Shown here piece after piece: positions 32,774-39,733 of a DNA stretch of 39,733 nucleotides. Every line of letters begins with the position of its first letter. Position 1 is the first letter of the stretch. Location: NCBI GenBank assembly GCA_029265435.1, contig JAJUJH010000006.1:1-39733 (forward strand). The letters run 5' to 3'. This DNA is from Clostridiales bacterium (GTDB lineage: Bacteria > Bacillota > Clostridia > Christensenellales > SZUA-584). Both the position numbers and the translations under genes were made by a program. A model generated the notes under the pieces. That model had not been told where the DNA came from and searched no databases. It saw nothing but the letters and a program-made list of their open reading frames with translations.

Positions 32774-33466
32774 TTACCTCACGAACAGATATGCACGTTT
32801 GAGATTCGTCACGCCGCCCGTGCTTTCGGCGCGCGACATGCCGTATGCCATCATTGTGCCGGATACCATCGTAAACACGCGGTAGTCCATGTTCCCGGTG
32901 TTTGGATCGCAGCCGATCACGCGCGCGGCGGGCGGCATCATCATACCGTCGTTTCCCAGCGGCAGTACGGCAAAGCCTGTCACCGCCGACGCGCTCTCGT
33001 CCCGAAGCTGTATCATGATCTCGGCGCTGCCCGTCAGCGGCGTTATCGCAAACCCGCCGCTGACCCCCAGCGCGCCCTCGTATACGAGCGTCCAGCAAAG
33101 CGCGTTTTGATGCAGCTTGCCTTTTGTCACCGCGCCGTCCGCCAGCTTGTTGGCCGTTATTGTTCCGTCCGGCAGCGTTCCCGCGGATACGTCGTCAATC
33201 TGCCTTTTGATGTCCGCGATTTGAGCGCGCACCGTGTCGCCCGCCACATACGCGATCGCCGCGCTGCCTATCCTGTCCGCGCCGCTTTGGCCGGCTTCCG
33301 CGGATTCCAGTTCGGCAATCAGCGTACCGTTCAAATACGCCTTGAGCTGATCCGAAACGCTCTGCACCTGCGCGCGGGCCTCTTCCTCGCTGTCGGGCGT
33401 TGTGGGATAAGCCTCCTTGTTGTTCAGTCCGTCCTCGGGGCTGAACGCCATTCTCGTAAAAGCCAT
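32774..33466 (-). CDS. Phage tail/fibre-like protein
   Basis: 230 residues from ATG 33466 (GAGGTG upstream). The N-terminal part is helical and charged (DSEEEARAQVQSVSDQLKAYLNGTLIAELESAEAG). It is followed by IADIKRQIDDVSAGTLPDGTITANKLADGAVTKGKL, a pattern common in phage tail fibres and baseplate-associated proteins, and then a beta-rich C-terminus. I cannot assign an enzymatic role. Its place between the large tail protein and the lysin suggests a host-contact or tail-tip function. Confidence 0.65.
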   Translation of the reverse strand: MAFTRMAFSPEDGLNNKEAYPTTPDSEEEARAQVQSVSDQLKAYLNGTLIAELESAEAGQSGADRIGSAAIAYVAGDTVRAQIADIKRQIDDVSAGTLPDGTITANKLADGAVTKGKLHQNALCWTLVYEGALGVSGGFAITPLTGSAEIMIQLRDESASAVTGFAVLPLGNDGMMMPPAARVIGCDPNTGNMDYRVFTMVSGTMMAYGMSRAESTGGVTNLKRAYLFVR

Positions 33467-33471
33467 TTCCG

Positions 33472-35301
33472 TCACCTCGTTTTTCTGTTGCCGCAGTATG
33501 TAAACCGCAGCCCCGCAAGCCTCAGGCCGCGGTTCTTTTCCCCTCCCGATATGCGTATCTGAATAAACGCGCCGCCGCTCATATTCAGCCGCATGGCGAA
33601 CGTATCCATAATACGGGCCGCATTGAATGAAAACGCGGCCCAGTTCAGCCATCTCCACGTGAACGATCGGATGTCGAACCGGCGGCTTTTATGTACGGCA
33701 CGCTTTTCGCCGCCCACCGTCACAACCGCGCTCACATCGCCGTTCGCCGAAAAGCTCGGATAGACGTTGAGAAACGTCTTGAGCTCGTTCGGGCTTCCCA
33801 TGTCGTATGCCTTGCTCGTAAAATATGCGTCAAACGCCTTCCCGAAGTCGCTATGCCGCTTTGTAAAACGCACGATGCCGTCCGCGCCGCCGTAATGAAG
33901 CCCGTCCGCGCCGTCAAAAAACACATTCGCGCGGATATTGTCAAAGCGGTACCATGCGAGACGGCGCTGTGCCTGTTCATAATCCGCGTAATCGTAATAC
34001 GGCGTCTGCTCATAATCCCATAAATACGCATGGCCGCCCGCGCACAGCCAATAGCATCGTCCGGAGTCCGCCGAACACGCGTCGGCAAGGCCTTCTTCTT
34101 CGAGCAGCAGCCTGCCGATGTTTGCCGAAAGCGGTTTGACCGCATTTTCCATCTCGCCGTTTGTGGATACGAGCATATGCACGCCGCTCGACGTGTTCGC
34201 AAACACAAGGCAGTTGTCGATGAGCTGCACGCTTCCCGGCATATCGCACCCGATCGCGCTGTGGCATTCCGTCACCGGATAATAGACGTCCGCGCCGTCG
34301 AACGAATATCCTACCTTGAAAATAGAGCTGCTTTTGAATATCACGAGTTCGCCGCCCATTTTGGCCGCCGCGGTGATCGGTTCGCCGTTCTGGTCGAGGT
34401 ATTCTTCCCCCGTGTCGGGGAAATAGCGCATACCGCCGCCCACGTACTGGCCAAGGTCGCTGCGCCAGTAGCTGCGCGGATACTCCGGATTGCCCATCAC
34501 AAATACGCGCGTGCCGCCAAATACGCCTGCCGCCGCGCCGCCGAAAGGCACCGCCACGCGGCAGCCCGCGATCTTTTTGCGGTTGCCCTCAATCGTTTTG
34601 CAAGCCGTGATCCACACGTTGTCCGTTCCCGCCGGCGGCGCGCCATACGGGCTGCTGCCCGCCGCGAAATTTACCGTTCCGTCCGCCCTGTTCACGGTGA
34701 AGTGGATCCCCTCAAGAAGATCCGCCGTATTCACGCTCGCTTTCACTGCCGCCGCGTCCAAGCCCTTTTGCGGCAGACGGTAAACGGCGCTCACACCGTC
34801 GCCGTTGTATTTGACGGTAAAGCCGCCGCCCAGCAGATTATAGGCGTCCCCGTCCGCGCTGTCCGACAGATCGGGCCGCGCGTTTATCATCACGCACGGC
34901 ACAAACGGGGATACGGCGGCCACGCCGTATGCGGAGGAAATCTCCCATATCTCTGTGCCGTCCAGATAATAAAGCAGGTCTCCGAATTCACAGAACACGC
35001 CCGCTTTGTCCGGCAAGCCGCTCTTAAGCTTCTTTGCCGTATCCCCGCTCCATAAATAAAGACAGCCGCCCGCGTGCACCGCGCAGCCGCCGTTGTAAGG
35101 CGGCGATATCGCATGCACCGCGCCGTCCAAGCCGCCGATGACCAGCGCCTGCCCGCCTCGCTTGGTGAGAACGCGGTCTTTAAACCACATGTTCAGCATA
35201 TCGGGGCTTTGGTTATCCGCCACGTTGTATTCCGGATCGTTTACATTGAGGCCGCCGTTCAGATCCGGCAGCTTCACTTCCTTGATCGCCGTTTTCCGCA
35301 T
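33472..35301 (-). CDS. Large phage structural protein, probably tail nozzle/stabilisation type
   Basis: 609 residues from ATG 35301, with GGGAGG upstream; the open frame continues 109 residues further but into unlikely sequence. The N-terminus (LPDLNGGLNVNDPEYNVADNQSPDMLNMWFKDRVLTKRGG) is characteristic of podovirus tail or stabilisation proteins that begin with a short glycine-rich start. The rest is beta-rich with many short GG and WY turns, consistent with a propeller-like tail hub or nozzle. I do not recognise a specific named family, so this is a context-based call: it follows the capsid and connector genes and precedes the lysin. Confidence 0.6.
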   Translation of the reverse strand: MRKTAIKEVKLPDLNGGLNVNDPEYNVADNQSPDMLNMWFKDRVLTKRGGQALVIGGLDGAVHAISPPYNGGCAVHAGGCLYLWSGDTAKKLKSGLPDKAGVFCEFGDLLYYLDGTEIWEISSAYGVAAVSPFVPCVMINARPDLSDSADGDAYNLLGGGFTVKYNGDGVSAVYRLPQKGLDAAAVKASVNTADLLEGIHFTVNRADGTVNFAAGSSPYGAPPAGTDNVWITACKTIEGNRKKIAGCRVAVPFGGAAAGVFGGTRVFVMGNPEYPRSYWRSDLGQYVGGGMRYFPDTGEEYLDQNGEPITAAAKMGGELVIFKSSSIFKVGYSFDGADVYYPVTECHSAIGCDMPGSVQLIDNCLVFANTSSGVHMLVSTNGEMENAVKPLSANIGRLLLEEEGLADACSADSGRCYWLCAGGHAYLWDYEQTPYYDYADYEQAQRRLAWYRFDNIRANVFFDGADGLHYGGADGIVRFTKRHSDFGKAFDAYFTSKAYDMGSPNELKTFLNVYPSFSANGDVSAVVTVGGEKRAVHKSRRFDIRSFTWRWLNWAAFSFNAARIMDTFAMRLNMSGGAFIQIRISGGEKNRGLRLAGLRFTYCGNRKTR

Positions 35302-35314
35302 TTCGTCCCTCCCG

Positions 35315-35923
35315 TCAAGCGATGCGCACCCATATATACACAGGCACCGACGGCTGAATGTTGTTGTGAGGCGCACCGCTGCCCGAAGACTGGTTAACCG
35401 CTGTCGATGGGCCGCTGATGTTTGCCGACGTTGTAACGCTGTGCGTATGCGTGCCGGCAGACACAACAACATCGTTTGCAACCATGGCGGCGTCGATTCC
35501 CGCAATTCTCGGTTTTCCGCTTCCGGATGCGGCGTCTCCCTTGTACCCGATGCCATGGATATGCTCCCCAGCGGAAGCGGCTGTGCCGGAAAGCGCCGGA
35601 ATCGAATGCGTATGACCGTTCTGAGCATGCGTATGAGCTCCGTTTTGCTCTCCCGTCAGCGCCACCGTTTTGGTTCCCACTTTATGCCCCGCTTTTGAAA
35701 AATCCGGATCGTCCGGATCAACGCCCACAATGCAGCAGCCTTTGGCATACCTCTCCCACTCACCGCCCAAATATCCCGACGGATTCGCCTCCGTCAGCGA
35801 AAAAAACAAAGATCCCACCGGAAACACCTTCAGCACGACCTCGCTGTTGACGGCCTGTGCAAAATCATCGAGCCGCCTTGAAAGCCGGAGGAACTGCTCC
35901 ATCGTCACCTGTGTCTGCGCCAT
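35315..35923 (-). CDS. Phage tail collar/baseplate-like protein
   Basis: 202 residues from ATG 35923 behind GGAGGCGG. The middle part (FPVGSLFFSLTEANPSGYLGGEWERYAKGCCIVGVDPDD) is the tail-collar type segment. It is followed by several HTH triads (GAHTHAQNGHTHS, GEHIHGIG, AGTHTHSV) that commonly bind metal in intertwined phage fibres. The closing APHNNIQPSVPVYIWVRIA is diagnostic of this group. It is likely the receptor-binding or fibre-tip protein. Confidence 0.85.
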   Translation of the reverse strand: MAQTQVTMEQFLRLSRRLDDFAQAVNSEVVLKVFPVGSLFFSLTEANPSGYLGGEWERYAKGCCIVGVDPDDPDFSKAGHKVGTKTVALTGEQNGAHTHAQNGHTHSIPALSGTAASAGEHIHGIGYKGDAASGSGKPRIAGIDAAMVANDVVVSAGTHTHSVTTSANISGPSTAVNQSSGSGAPHNNIQPSVPVYIWVRIA

Positions 35924-35934
35924 CTCCGCCTCCG

Positions 35935-36297
35935 TCAATTCATGCCGCTCAAAACCGCGTATTCGTCCGCCGCTTCGGTTTCGGCCGTCCGTATCGTGCG
36001 CTGAAGCGCGCGGTACATCGCGCTGTAGTCCGCGTACATATCGCTGTTCTTGTCCGCGAGCGAAAAGCTTGCGGCAAGTCCGTAAGGCAGAATCCGTTCC
36101 GCCGTGTCGTCGCTGATCTCCAGCGCATCGTCAAGGCTCTTCACAGTGCGCGTTAACGCCGTCCCCTCGCAATACGCAAGCTCTCGCTGCAGCACGTCTA
36201 TCAGCGCGGGCGCGCGTTTTCTGTAATCCGCCTCGTCGGGCGAATCCGTCTGGTCGATCAGCGCCAGCGCCAATTCATATACATCCTGCGCCGTCAT
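35935..36297 (-). CDS. Phage head-tail connector-like protein
   Basis: 120 residues from ATG 36297, behind AAAGGGGG. Almost wholly helical: VYELALALIDQTD, YRKRAPALIDVLQRELAYCEGT, DDTAERILPYGLAASFSLADKNSDMYADYSAMYRALQRTIR. Short all-helical proteins at this position, after the capsid, usually form the head-tail adaptor (gp6/gp4 type). The gene ends 11 bases before the collar-like gene. Confidence 0.65.
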   Translation of the reverse strand: MTAQDVYELALALIDQTDSPDEADYRKRAPALIDVLQRELAYCEGTALTRTVKSLDDALEISDDTAERILPYGLAASFSLADKNSDMYADYSAMYRALQRTIRTAETEAADEYAVLSGMN

Positions 36298-36388
36298 ATC
36301 AAAACCCCCTTTCACATGCTCTGCTCCTTGCAAGAAGGAATACGGCGGACGCCCGGCAAATACCGCGCGTCCGCCCCGTCTCAGGCCG

Positions 36389-36757
36389 TCACAGCTGAAC
36401 CGCCTCTATCGAAATTGCAGAGAGCTGCTCGGCCGTCAGCGCGCCGCCGTCCTGCGCCGAAAGCTCAACGGCGATCGTGCCGTCATGACGTTTAAACCGC
36501 GCGGTATCAAAAAGCGCGATATACGCCGTCTGTCCCGCCGGCACATTGACGGTCTTTTTCCCGAGAACCGCGCGCGGCCCGTCTCCCTTGCATATGCCCA
36601 CCGCAACCGCCGCCGGCGCGCCGTTGCAGACGCGAAGCGCCATGCGCGCGTCCTTGGCAGGCGTTACCGACTGCGCCGACGCGGCGGGCGTCAAAGCGCC
36701 GTTTGCCGCCATGCTCACACCGCCGCCGCTCACATCAAACACACTGACACTTTCCAT
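36389..36757 (-). CDS. Small beta-rich phage protein, possible capsid decoration
   Basis: 122 residues from ATG 36757, behind GAGGAGGG. Ala/Gly/Val-rich with a compact beta-type composition (MALRVCNGAPAAVAVGIC, TVNVPAGQTAYIALFD, GTIAVELSAQDGG). No known family is recognised. Its position directly after the major capsid gene (13 bp gap) suggests a head decoration or cement protein, but that is inference from gene order. Confidence 0.6.
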   Translation of the reverse strand: MESVSVFDVSGGGVSMAANGALTPAASAQSVTPAKDARMALRVCNGAPAAVAVGICKGDGPRAVLGKKTVNVPAGQTAYIALFDTARFKRHDGTIAVELSAQDGGALTAEQLSAISIEAVQL

Positions 36758-36770
36758 TCACACGCCCTCC

Positions 36771-37610
36771 TCAAATCGACGTTTCTTCGGCCGTCGTGAG
36801 ATCCACGCGGATCAGCTCGGCGGGGCGGATCACCGTACCGCCGTAAAGATGCAGCACCTTAAAAGCGTCCGCAAACGTCTTCTCCGGCTTGTACCGCTCG
36901 ATCATGCCTGCGGGGATTTGCTCCGCCAGCGCGATCGCCTGCCTTGTGAACGCCATGCAATGATGCACGCTCCCCGTCTTTTTGATGGAATTGCTGACGT
37001 ACACACCGAAATTCAGATAGCTGCCCTTAAACCCCTTGCCGAACACATCCGCGTTCCCCTGCTGAAACATGATCTTGCCAAGCACGAGCTTAGTATAAAT
37101 AGCGGGCGATATCACGAGAAACCGTTCCTCCTCAAAGGGCACGTCCGCCTCAAGCAGCGCCTGTTCGGCTTCGGCCAGCGTCGAGAGTATCGTCGCCGAT
37201 GTGCAGTTCGTATTTTCGATGACGCCGCCCGCCTGCTCGTGAAACCCCGCGATATATTCGTCCAGCGTCTGGGCCAGCGCCTTTTTGGCCTCTCTGACCT
37301 CCACGCCGAATACCTCGCCCTGCGCCTGCGCTTTGTCCACCCTGTCCACCTCAACGTTGACGTATTTGGCTTCGGTGATGTAAAGGTCCTGATTATAGCT
37401 CGTTTTCTGTTCGAGCGTGATATCCTCGCCGGGCGTATAATCCCTGACGGTCGGGCGGCCCACGCCCGCAATGCGCAGCACATCGCCCTTCTTCGTGATC
37501 TCGCCGAGTATGGGGCCTTTATAGGTCAGGTTCTTAAACACGCAGTCTCTGCCCCTGTCGGTCATCAGCTCTTTGGCCAGAATCTCCGGCCGGAAACTTT
37601 CGTATGCCAT
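36771..37610 (-). CDS. Phage major capsid protein (P22 coat-like)
   Basis: 279 residues. The opening (YESFRPEILAKELMTDRGRDCVFKNLTYKGPILGEITKKGDVLRI) and the run EDITLEQKTSYNQDLYITEAKYVNVEVDRVDKAQAQ are typical of podovirus coat proteins with the HK97 fold, as are FLVISPAIYTKLVLGK and the closing GGTVIRPAELIRVDL. It follows a scaffold-like gene, as in P22-type modules. ATG 37610 has AAGGA about eleven bases upstream. Confidence 0.85.
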   Translation of the reverse strand: MAYESFRPEILAKELMTDRGRDCVFKNLTYKGPILGEITKKGDVLRIAGVGRPTVRDYTPGEDITLEQKTSYNQDLYITEAKYVNVEVDRVDKAQAQGEVFGVEVREAKKALAQTLDEYIAGFHEQAGGVIENTNCTSATILSTLAEAEQALLEADVPFEEERFLVISPAIYTKLVLGKIMFQQGNADVFGKGFKGSYLNFGVYVSNSIKKTGSVHHCMAFTRQAIALAEQIPAGMIERYKPEKTFADAFKVLHLYGGTVIRPAELIRVDLTTAEETSI

Positions 37611-37627
37611 CCAGTGTCACATCCTTT

Positions 37628-38299
37628 CTATTCTTTTTGTCCCGTTAAAAACGCCCAGATCCGGCTGTGGTTGCTTTCCAGCTCCGCCGGGCTCATCATT
37701 CTGATGCTGTCTTCGGTGATCGGCTTTGGTGCGGCCGCTCCCGTCCCGATGGCGCCGCCCATGCTCGCGTAGGCGTTCTGCGCGTTGGTTTGCCGCACAG
37801 ACTCCTTTTGCCGCTGCTGTTCGTTTAAACGCGCGTACGCGTCGATCAGCGGCATGCCGTTTTTCCATGCGTCCAGCACCGACGCGGGCAGCACGCGCGG
37901 GTCGATATCCGGATGCGCCTGCATAAATGCGTCAAGCTGGGCGTTCACCGTTTCCTGTTTCTGCCGTTCCTCACCGAGCTTTCGTCCGATGTCGGCCAGC
38001 GCCTCCGTTTCGCTCACGCCGTGCCGCTTCGCGTATTCTTTGACCGCTTCTCCGGTGCTTTCGTACGCTGCAAGCAGTTCCTGCGTTTTTTCCAGTCTGC
38101 CGCTGAGCTTGTCGTAATTGAGCCCTTTCTGGGCATAAACGGCCGCCTCTTCACGGGACAGCGGCAGCTCGTCTTTGTTGTAGCGCACCGTCAGAAAAGC
38201 ATCCTCCTGCGGCGCACCTTCTCTCATGCCGCTTTCCGCGGCAGCTTCTTCCGGCTGGTTTGCCGTATATACAGCCTGTGGCTGGGCCATATCCGCCAT
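37628..38299 (-). CDS. Phage scaffolding protein
   Basis: 223 residues from ATG 38299 (GGGAGAG upstream); the open frame beyond is the repeat element. It is helical, charged and Gln/Glu-rich: LPLSREEAAVYAQKGLNYDKLSGRLEKTQELLAAYE, then KRHGVSETEALADIGRKLGEERQKQETVNAQLDAFMQAHPDIDP. This is the usual look of podovirus scaffolds that are encoded just before the coat protein. It is separated from the upstream genes by a terminator holding repeat copy 4, so it probably needs a promoter of its own or read-through. Confidence 0.8.
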   Translation of the reverse strand: MADMAQPQAVYTANQPEEAAAESGMREGAPQEDAFLTVRYNKDELPLSREEAAVYAQKGLNYDKLSGRLEKTQELLAAYESTGEAVKEYAKRHGVSETEALADIGRKLGEERQKQETVNAQLDAFMQAHPDIDPRVLPASVLDAWKNGMPLIDAYARLNEQQRQKESVRQTNAQNAYASMGGAIGTGAAAPKPITEDSIRMMSPAELESNHSRIWAFLTGQKE

Positions 38300-38336
38300 T
38301 GTTGTTCTCTCCCTTCGTTTTTTTGTATATAAAAAA

Positions 38337-38537
38337 CGGATCGCCGTTCGGCTGATCCGCCAGCTTGTCGAAAAACCTTCGGTTTTCCGACAGTTTTCCG
38401 GTTTTGCTTGTTCCTCGCAAGCTCGAAACGGCGCAAAACCGCAAGGTGTGGGCTGCACGGGCAAAGCCCGTCTTGCCCGTGAATGATATTTTTAGCTTTA
38501 TTGACAGCCTGACGGATCGCTGTTCGGCTGATCCGCC
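38337..38537 (-). repeat. Terminator-nested dispersed element, copy 4 (inverted)
   Basis: The element, 38362-38512 (151 bp), runs in the opposite orientation to copies 1-3. It is flanked by a 25-bp hairpin sequence at 38337-38361 and 38513-38537 with a single mismatch (CGGATCGCCG.. versus CGGATCGCTG..). On the minus strand the distal hairpin is followed by TTTTTT (complement of 38331-38336). The host site is a terminator inside the prophage structural operon. Stem 1 here is CACGGGCAA/TTGCCCGTG (38456-38464/38473-38481), with an A-T pair where copies 2 and 3 have G-C. Confidence 0.9.
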
Positions 38538-38589
38538 TTTTCAAAATCCATAACATCCCCAGAGGGAATCATACTTCACGCGTTCTGCG

Positions 38590-38618
38590 CAGAAGGGGCC
38601 GCAATGCAGCCCCTTCTG
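38590..38618. other. Strong stem-loop after the coiled-coil membrane gene
   Basis: CAGAAGGGGC (38590-38599) pairs perfectly with GCCCCTTCTG (38609-38618). It is nine bases from the stop codon of the minus-strand gene but has no T-tract on either side, so it may be an RNA-stability or processing hairpin rather than a terminator. Confidence 0.6.
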
Positions 38619-38627
38619 CCGGACGGA

Positions 38628-39044
38628 TTATCGTCCCGTCATCTCTATGATTCGCAGAATAACGGATATCACACCCGGCAGCGCGGCGAAAAGCGCAATA
38701 TACCATGCCCGCTTTTTTGACTGCTCCTTCGACGTGTTTCGTTCGATTCTTTCAACCTTGTCTCCAAGCCTGCTGAGCATTTCCACAAAAAGCTTCGCGT
38801 TGCCTTCCATACCCGTTTTGATCGTTTCGATACGGCCTTCCGCCTCGGCCAATTCCACGCGCGTCTGATTGATCTGCTCTTCCAGCTTGCAGATGCGCTT
38901 GCCGTGCTGTTCCTCCAGCCTTCGCGTTTCGCTTCTGATGGCGCGGCCGATTGCGGCACAGCCCTCTCCGTCATTCTCCAGCCCCAGCTTTTCAAACATT
39001 TCGGACAGCCGGGTAACCAGCGCGTCATTTTCCGTGACCACCAC
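38628..39044 (-). CDS. Coiled-coil protein with C-terminal membrane anchor (holin-like)
   Basis: 138 residues as read from GTG 39044, with an in-frame TAA two codons upstream; the GGGAGG nearby overlaps the start, so the exact start is unclear. Residues 30-105 are a long coiled coil (RRLEEQHGKRICKLEEQINQTRVELAEAEGRIETIKTG and LGDKVERIERNTSKEQ). One C-terminal membrane helix follows (WYIALFAALPGVISVILRII). This resembles XhlA-type haemolysin or holin-associated proteins. Its position between portal and scaffold is unusual for a lysis gene, so a structural or membrane role is also possible. Confidence 0.65.
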   Translation of the reverse strand: MVVTENDALVTRLSEMFEKLGLENDGEGCAAIGRAIRSETRRLEEQHGKRICKLEEQINQTRVELAEAEGRIETIKTGMEGNAKLFVEMLSRLGDKVERIERNTSKEQSKKRAWYIALFAALPGVISVILRIIEMTGR

Positions 39045-39087
39045 CTCCCTTTACTCATGTAGGTAACAAAGGCAACAGCCACTCACT

Positions 39088-39733
39088 TCATTTTATGCGT
39101 CCGTTTGCCCCGCGTTTGTTTTCTTTTGCGCGTTTTTCCGCGGCGTCCGCCGCCTTGCCGGCAATGTCCGGCAAGCTTTCGCGGCGCGGCTGCACCGCCT
39201 GCGTCTCCAGCCGCTTCACTTCGTCCAGCAGCTCCTCCCGCATCGGAATATACCCGTCGGGTATGCGCTCAAGATACTGACGAAAAGAAATCTGAGACCC
39301 CTTCAGAAGATTATCAAGCGTCTGCACCGTCTGCACCTCGCTCCACATCGTCGAAGGCCCCACATCCACCTTGAGGCGCATCGCATAGGCGTCGAGCACA
39401 TTCTCGGGCAGCGGCACAAACACGCGCCGCCCCTCAATGTCAATCGGTATCATGCGTCCCGCACGGTAATACTGACGTATAAAATCCAGCCAGATCAGCC
39501 CGACATCCTCCACGAACGCATAAAACCGTTCCTGCTGCGATTGCAGCGGCACCAGCGCCGCGTCCCTCGTCGCGATGAACGCGGACGTGTTGTCGGGGTT
39601 TTTGACATTGCCGAGAGTCACGTCGTTCGCGCCCATCATGCGCATCGTCGTATCCAGCGTCGCATGGAGCCCCTGCCACGCATCATAAGACACGCCCGGC
39701 GGCATCAGATACTGCGCCGCTCCCGCAATGTCG
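39088..39733 (-). CDS. Phage portal protein, C-terminal part (runs off the window)
   Basis: The frame is open to the right edge, so only the last 215 or so residues are seen. The sequence DVTLGNVKNPDNTSAFIATRDAALVPLQSQQERFYAFVEDVGLIWLDFIRQYY is typical of portal (upper collar) proteins from podovirus-like prophages of Firmicutes. It is followed by VFVPLPENVLDAYAMRLKVDVGPSTMWSEVQTVQTLDNLLKGSQISFRQYLERI and a basic, disordered end (AEKRAKENKRGANGRIK). Portal proteins form the DNA entry ring of the capsid. The terminase should lie to the right, beyond the window. Confidence 0.8.
   Translation of the reverse strand, partial: DIAGAAQYLMPPGVSYDAWQGLHATLDTTMRMMGANDVTLGNVKNPDNTSAFIATRDAALVPLQSQQERFYAFVEDVGLIWLDFIRQYYRAGRMIPIDIEGRRVFVPLPENVLDAYAMRLKVDVGPSTMWSEVQTVQTLDNLLKGSQISFRQYLERIPDGYIPMREELLDEVKRLETQAVQPRRESLPDIAGKAADAAEKRAKENKRGANGRIK

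Noticed and set aside
34030-35055. 341-codon plus-strand ORF within the prophage region
   Set aside because: Antisense to the 609-residue tail gene; His/Arg-rich shadow composition.
38590-38618. Intrinsic terminator after the coiled-coil phage gene
   Set aside because: The stem is perfect but no T-tract follows on either strand; the functional terminator appears to be the hairpin pair around repeat copy 4.

Overview
The window looks like chromosome of a moderately GC-rich, strictly anaerobic Firmicute (Clostridia-like). The grounds are strong GGAGG ribosome binding sites, Ku with a two-gene LigD, Hcp, FeoAB with a small FeoB-associated protein, VanW, BlaI and PadR families, and a WecA/TagO-type transferase. 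No rRNA, tRNA or CRISPR array was seen. The right end is a podovirus-like prophage structural operon that runs off the window.

Layout. 1-310: terminator of an off-window gene and repeat copy 1. 311-5457 (minus): secreted peptidoglycan-binding protein, NHEJ operon (ku, ligase, polymerase), galM. 5601-8925 (plus): a DUF3298-type gene broken by one amber codon, then feoA-feoB-FeoB-associated protein. 8880-11105: AT-richer island with an orphan lipoprotein gene between IS1595-like and IS5-like remnants. 11132-18415: surface-glycan cluster (GT2, CgeB-like glycosyltransferase, polysaccharide pyruvyl transferase, glucose-1-phosphate cytidylyltransferase, a tandem double glycosyltransferase, an SDR epimerase/dehydratase). 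18507-24184 (minus): pyridoxal kinase, VanW protein, BlaI-type repressor, small membrane protein, Hcp. 24531-26150 (plus): Na/Pi cotransporter. 26224-27906 (minus): WecA/TagO-like transferase and a membrane protein. 28018-31644 (plus): DUF3788 protein, then a PadR-DUF2812-ABC exporter operon behind a consensus promoter that contains inverted repeats. 31846-39733 (minus): prophage module of portal, coiled-coil membrane protein, scaffold, capsid, connector, tail genes and NlpC/P60 endolysin.

The most striking signal is not a gene. Four copies of a 133-152 bp structured, non-coding element (around 93-296, 19444-19655, 31660-31845 and 38337-38537) each sit inside an intrinsic terminator. In each case the terminator hairpin, 25-31 bp and different at every locus, is present on both sides of the element, and the T-tract remains only after the distal copy. 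The element therefore appears to target terminator hairpins, duplicate them, and ride as a 3' UTR while termination is kept. Copy 2 has 31 of 31 identical flanks and so looks recent. Stem 1 shows a compensatory base-pair change between copies. No protein-coding mobility gene accompanies any copy.

Other points of note are a probable 1-nt frameshift at the end of feoA, the premature amber codon in the DUF3298 gene, a perfect TGTTGC-N4-GCAACA palindrome upstream of hcp, and a low-GC lipoprotein gene bracketed by 13-bp direct repeats.
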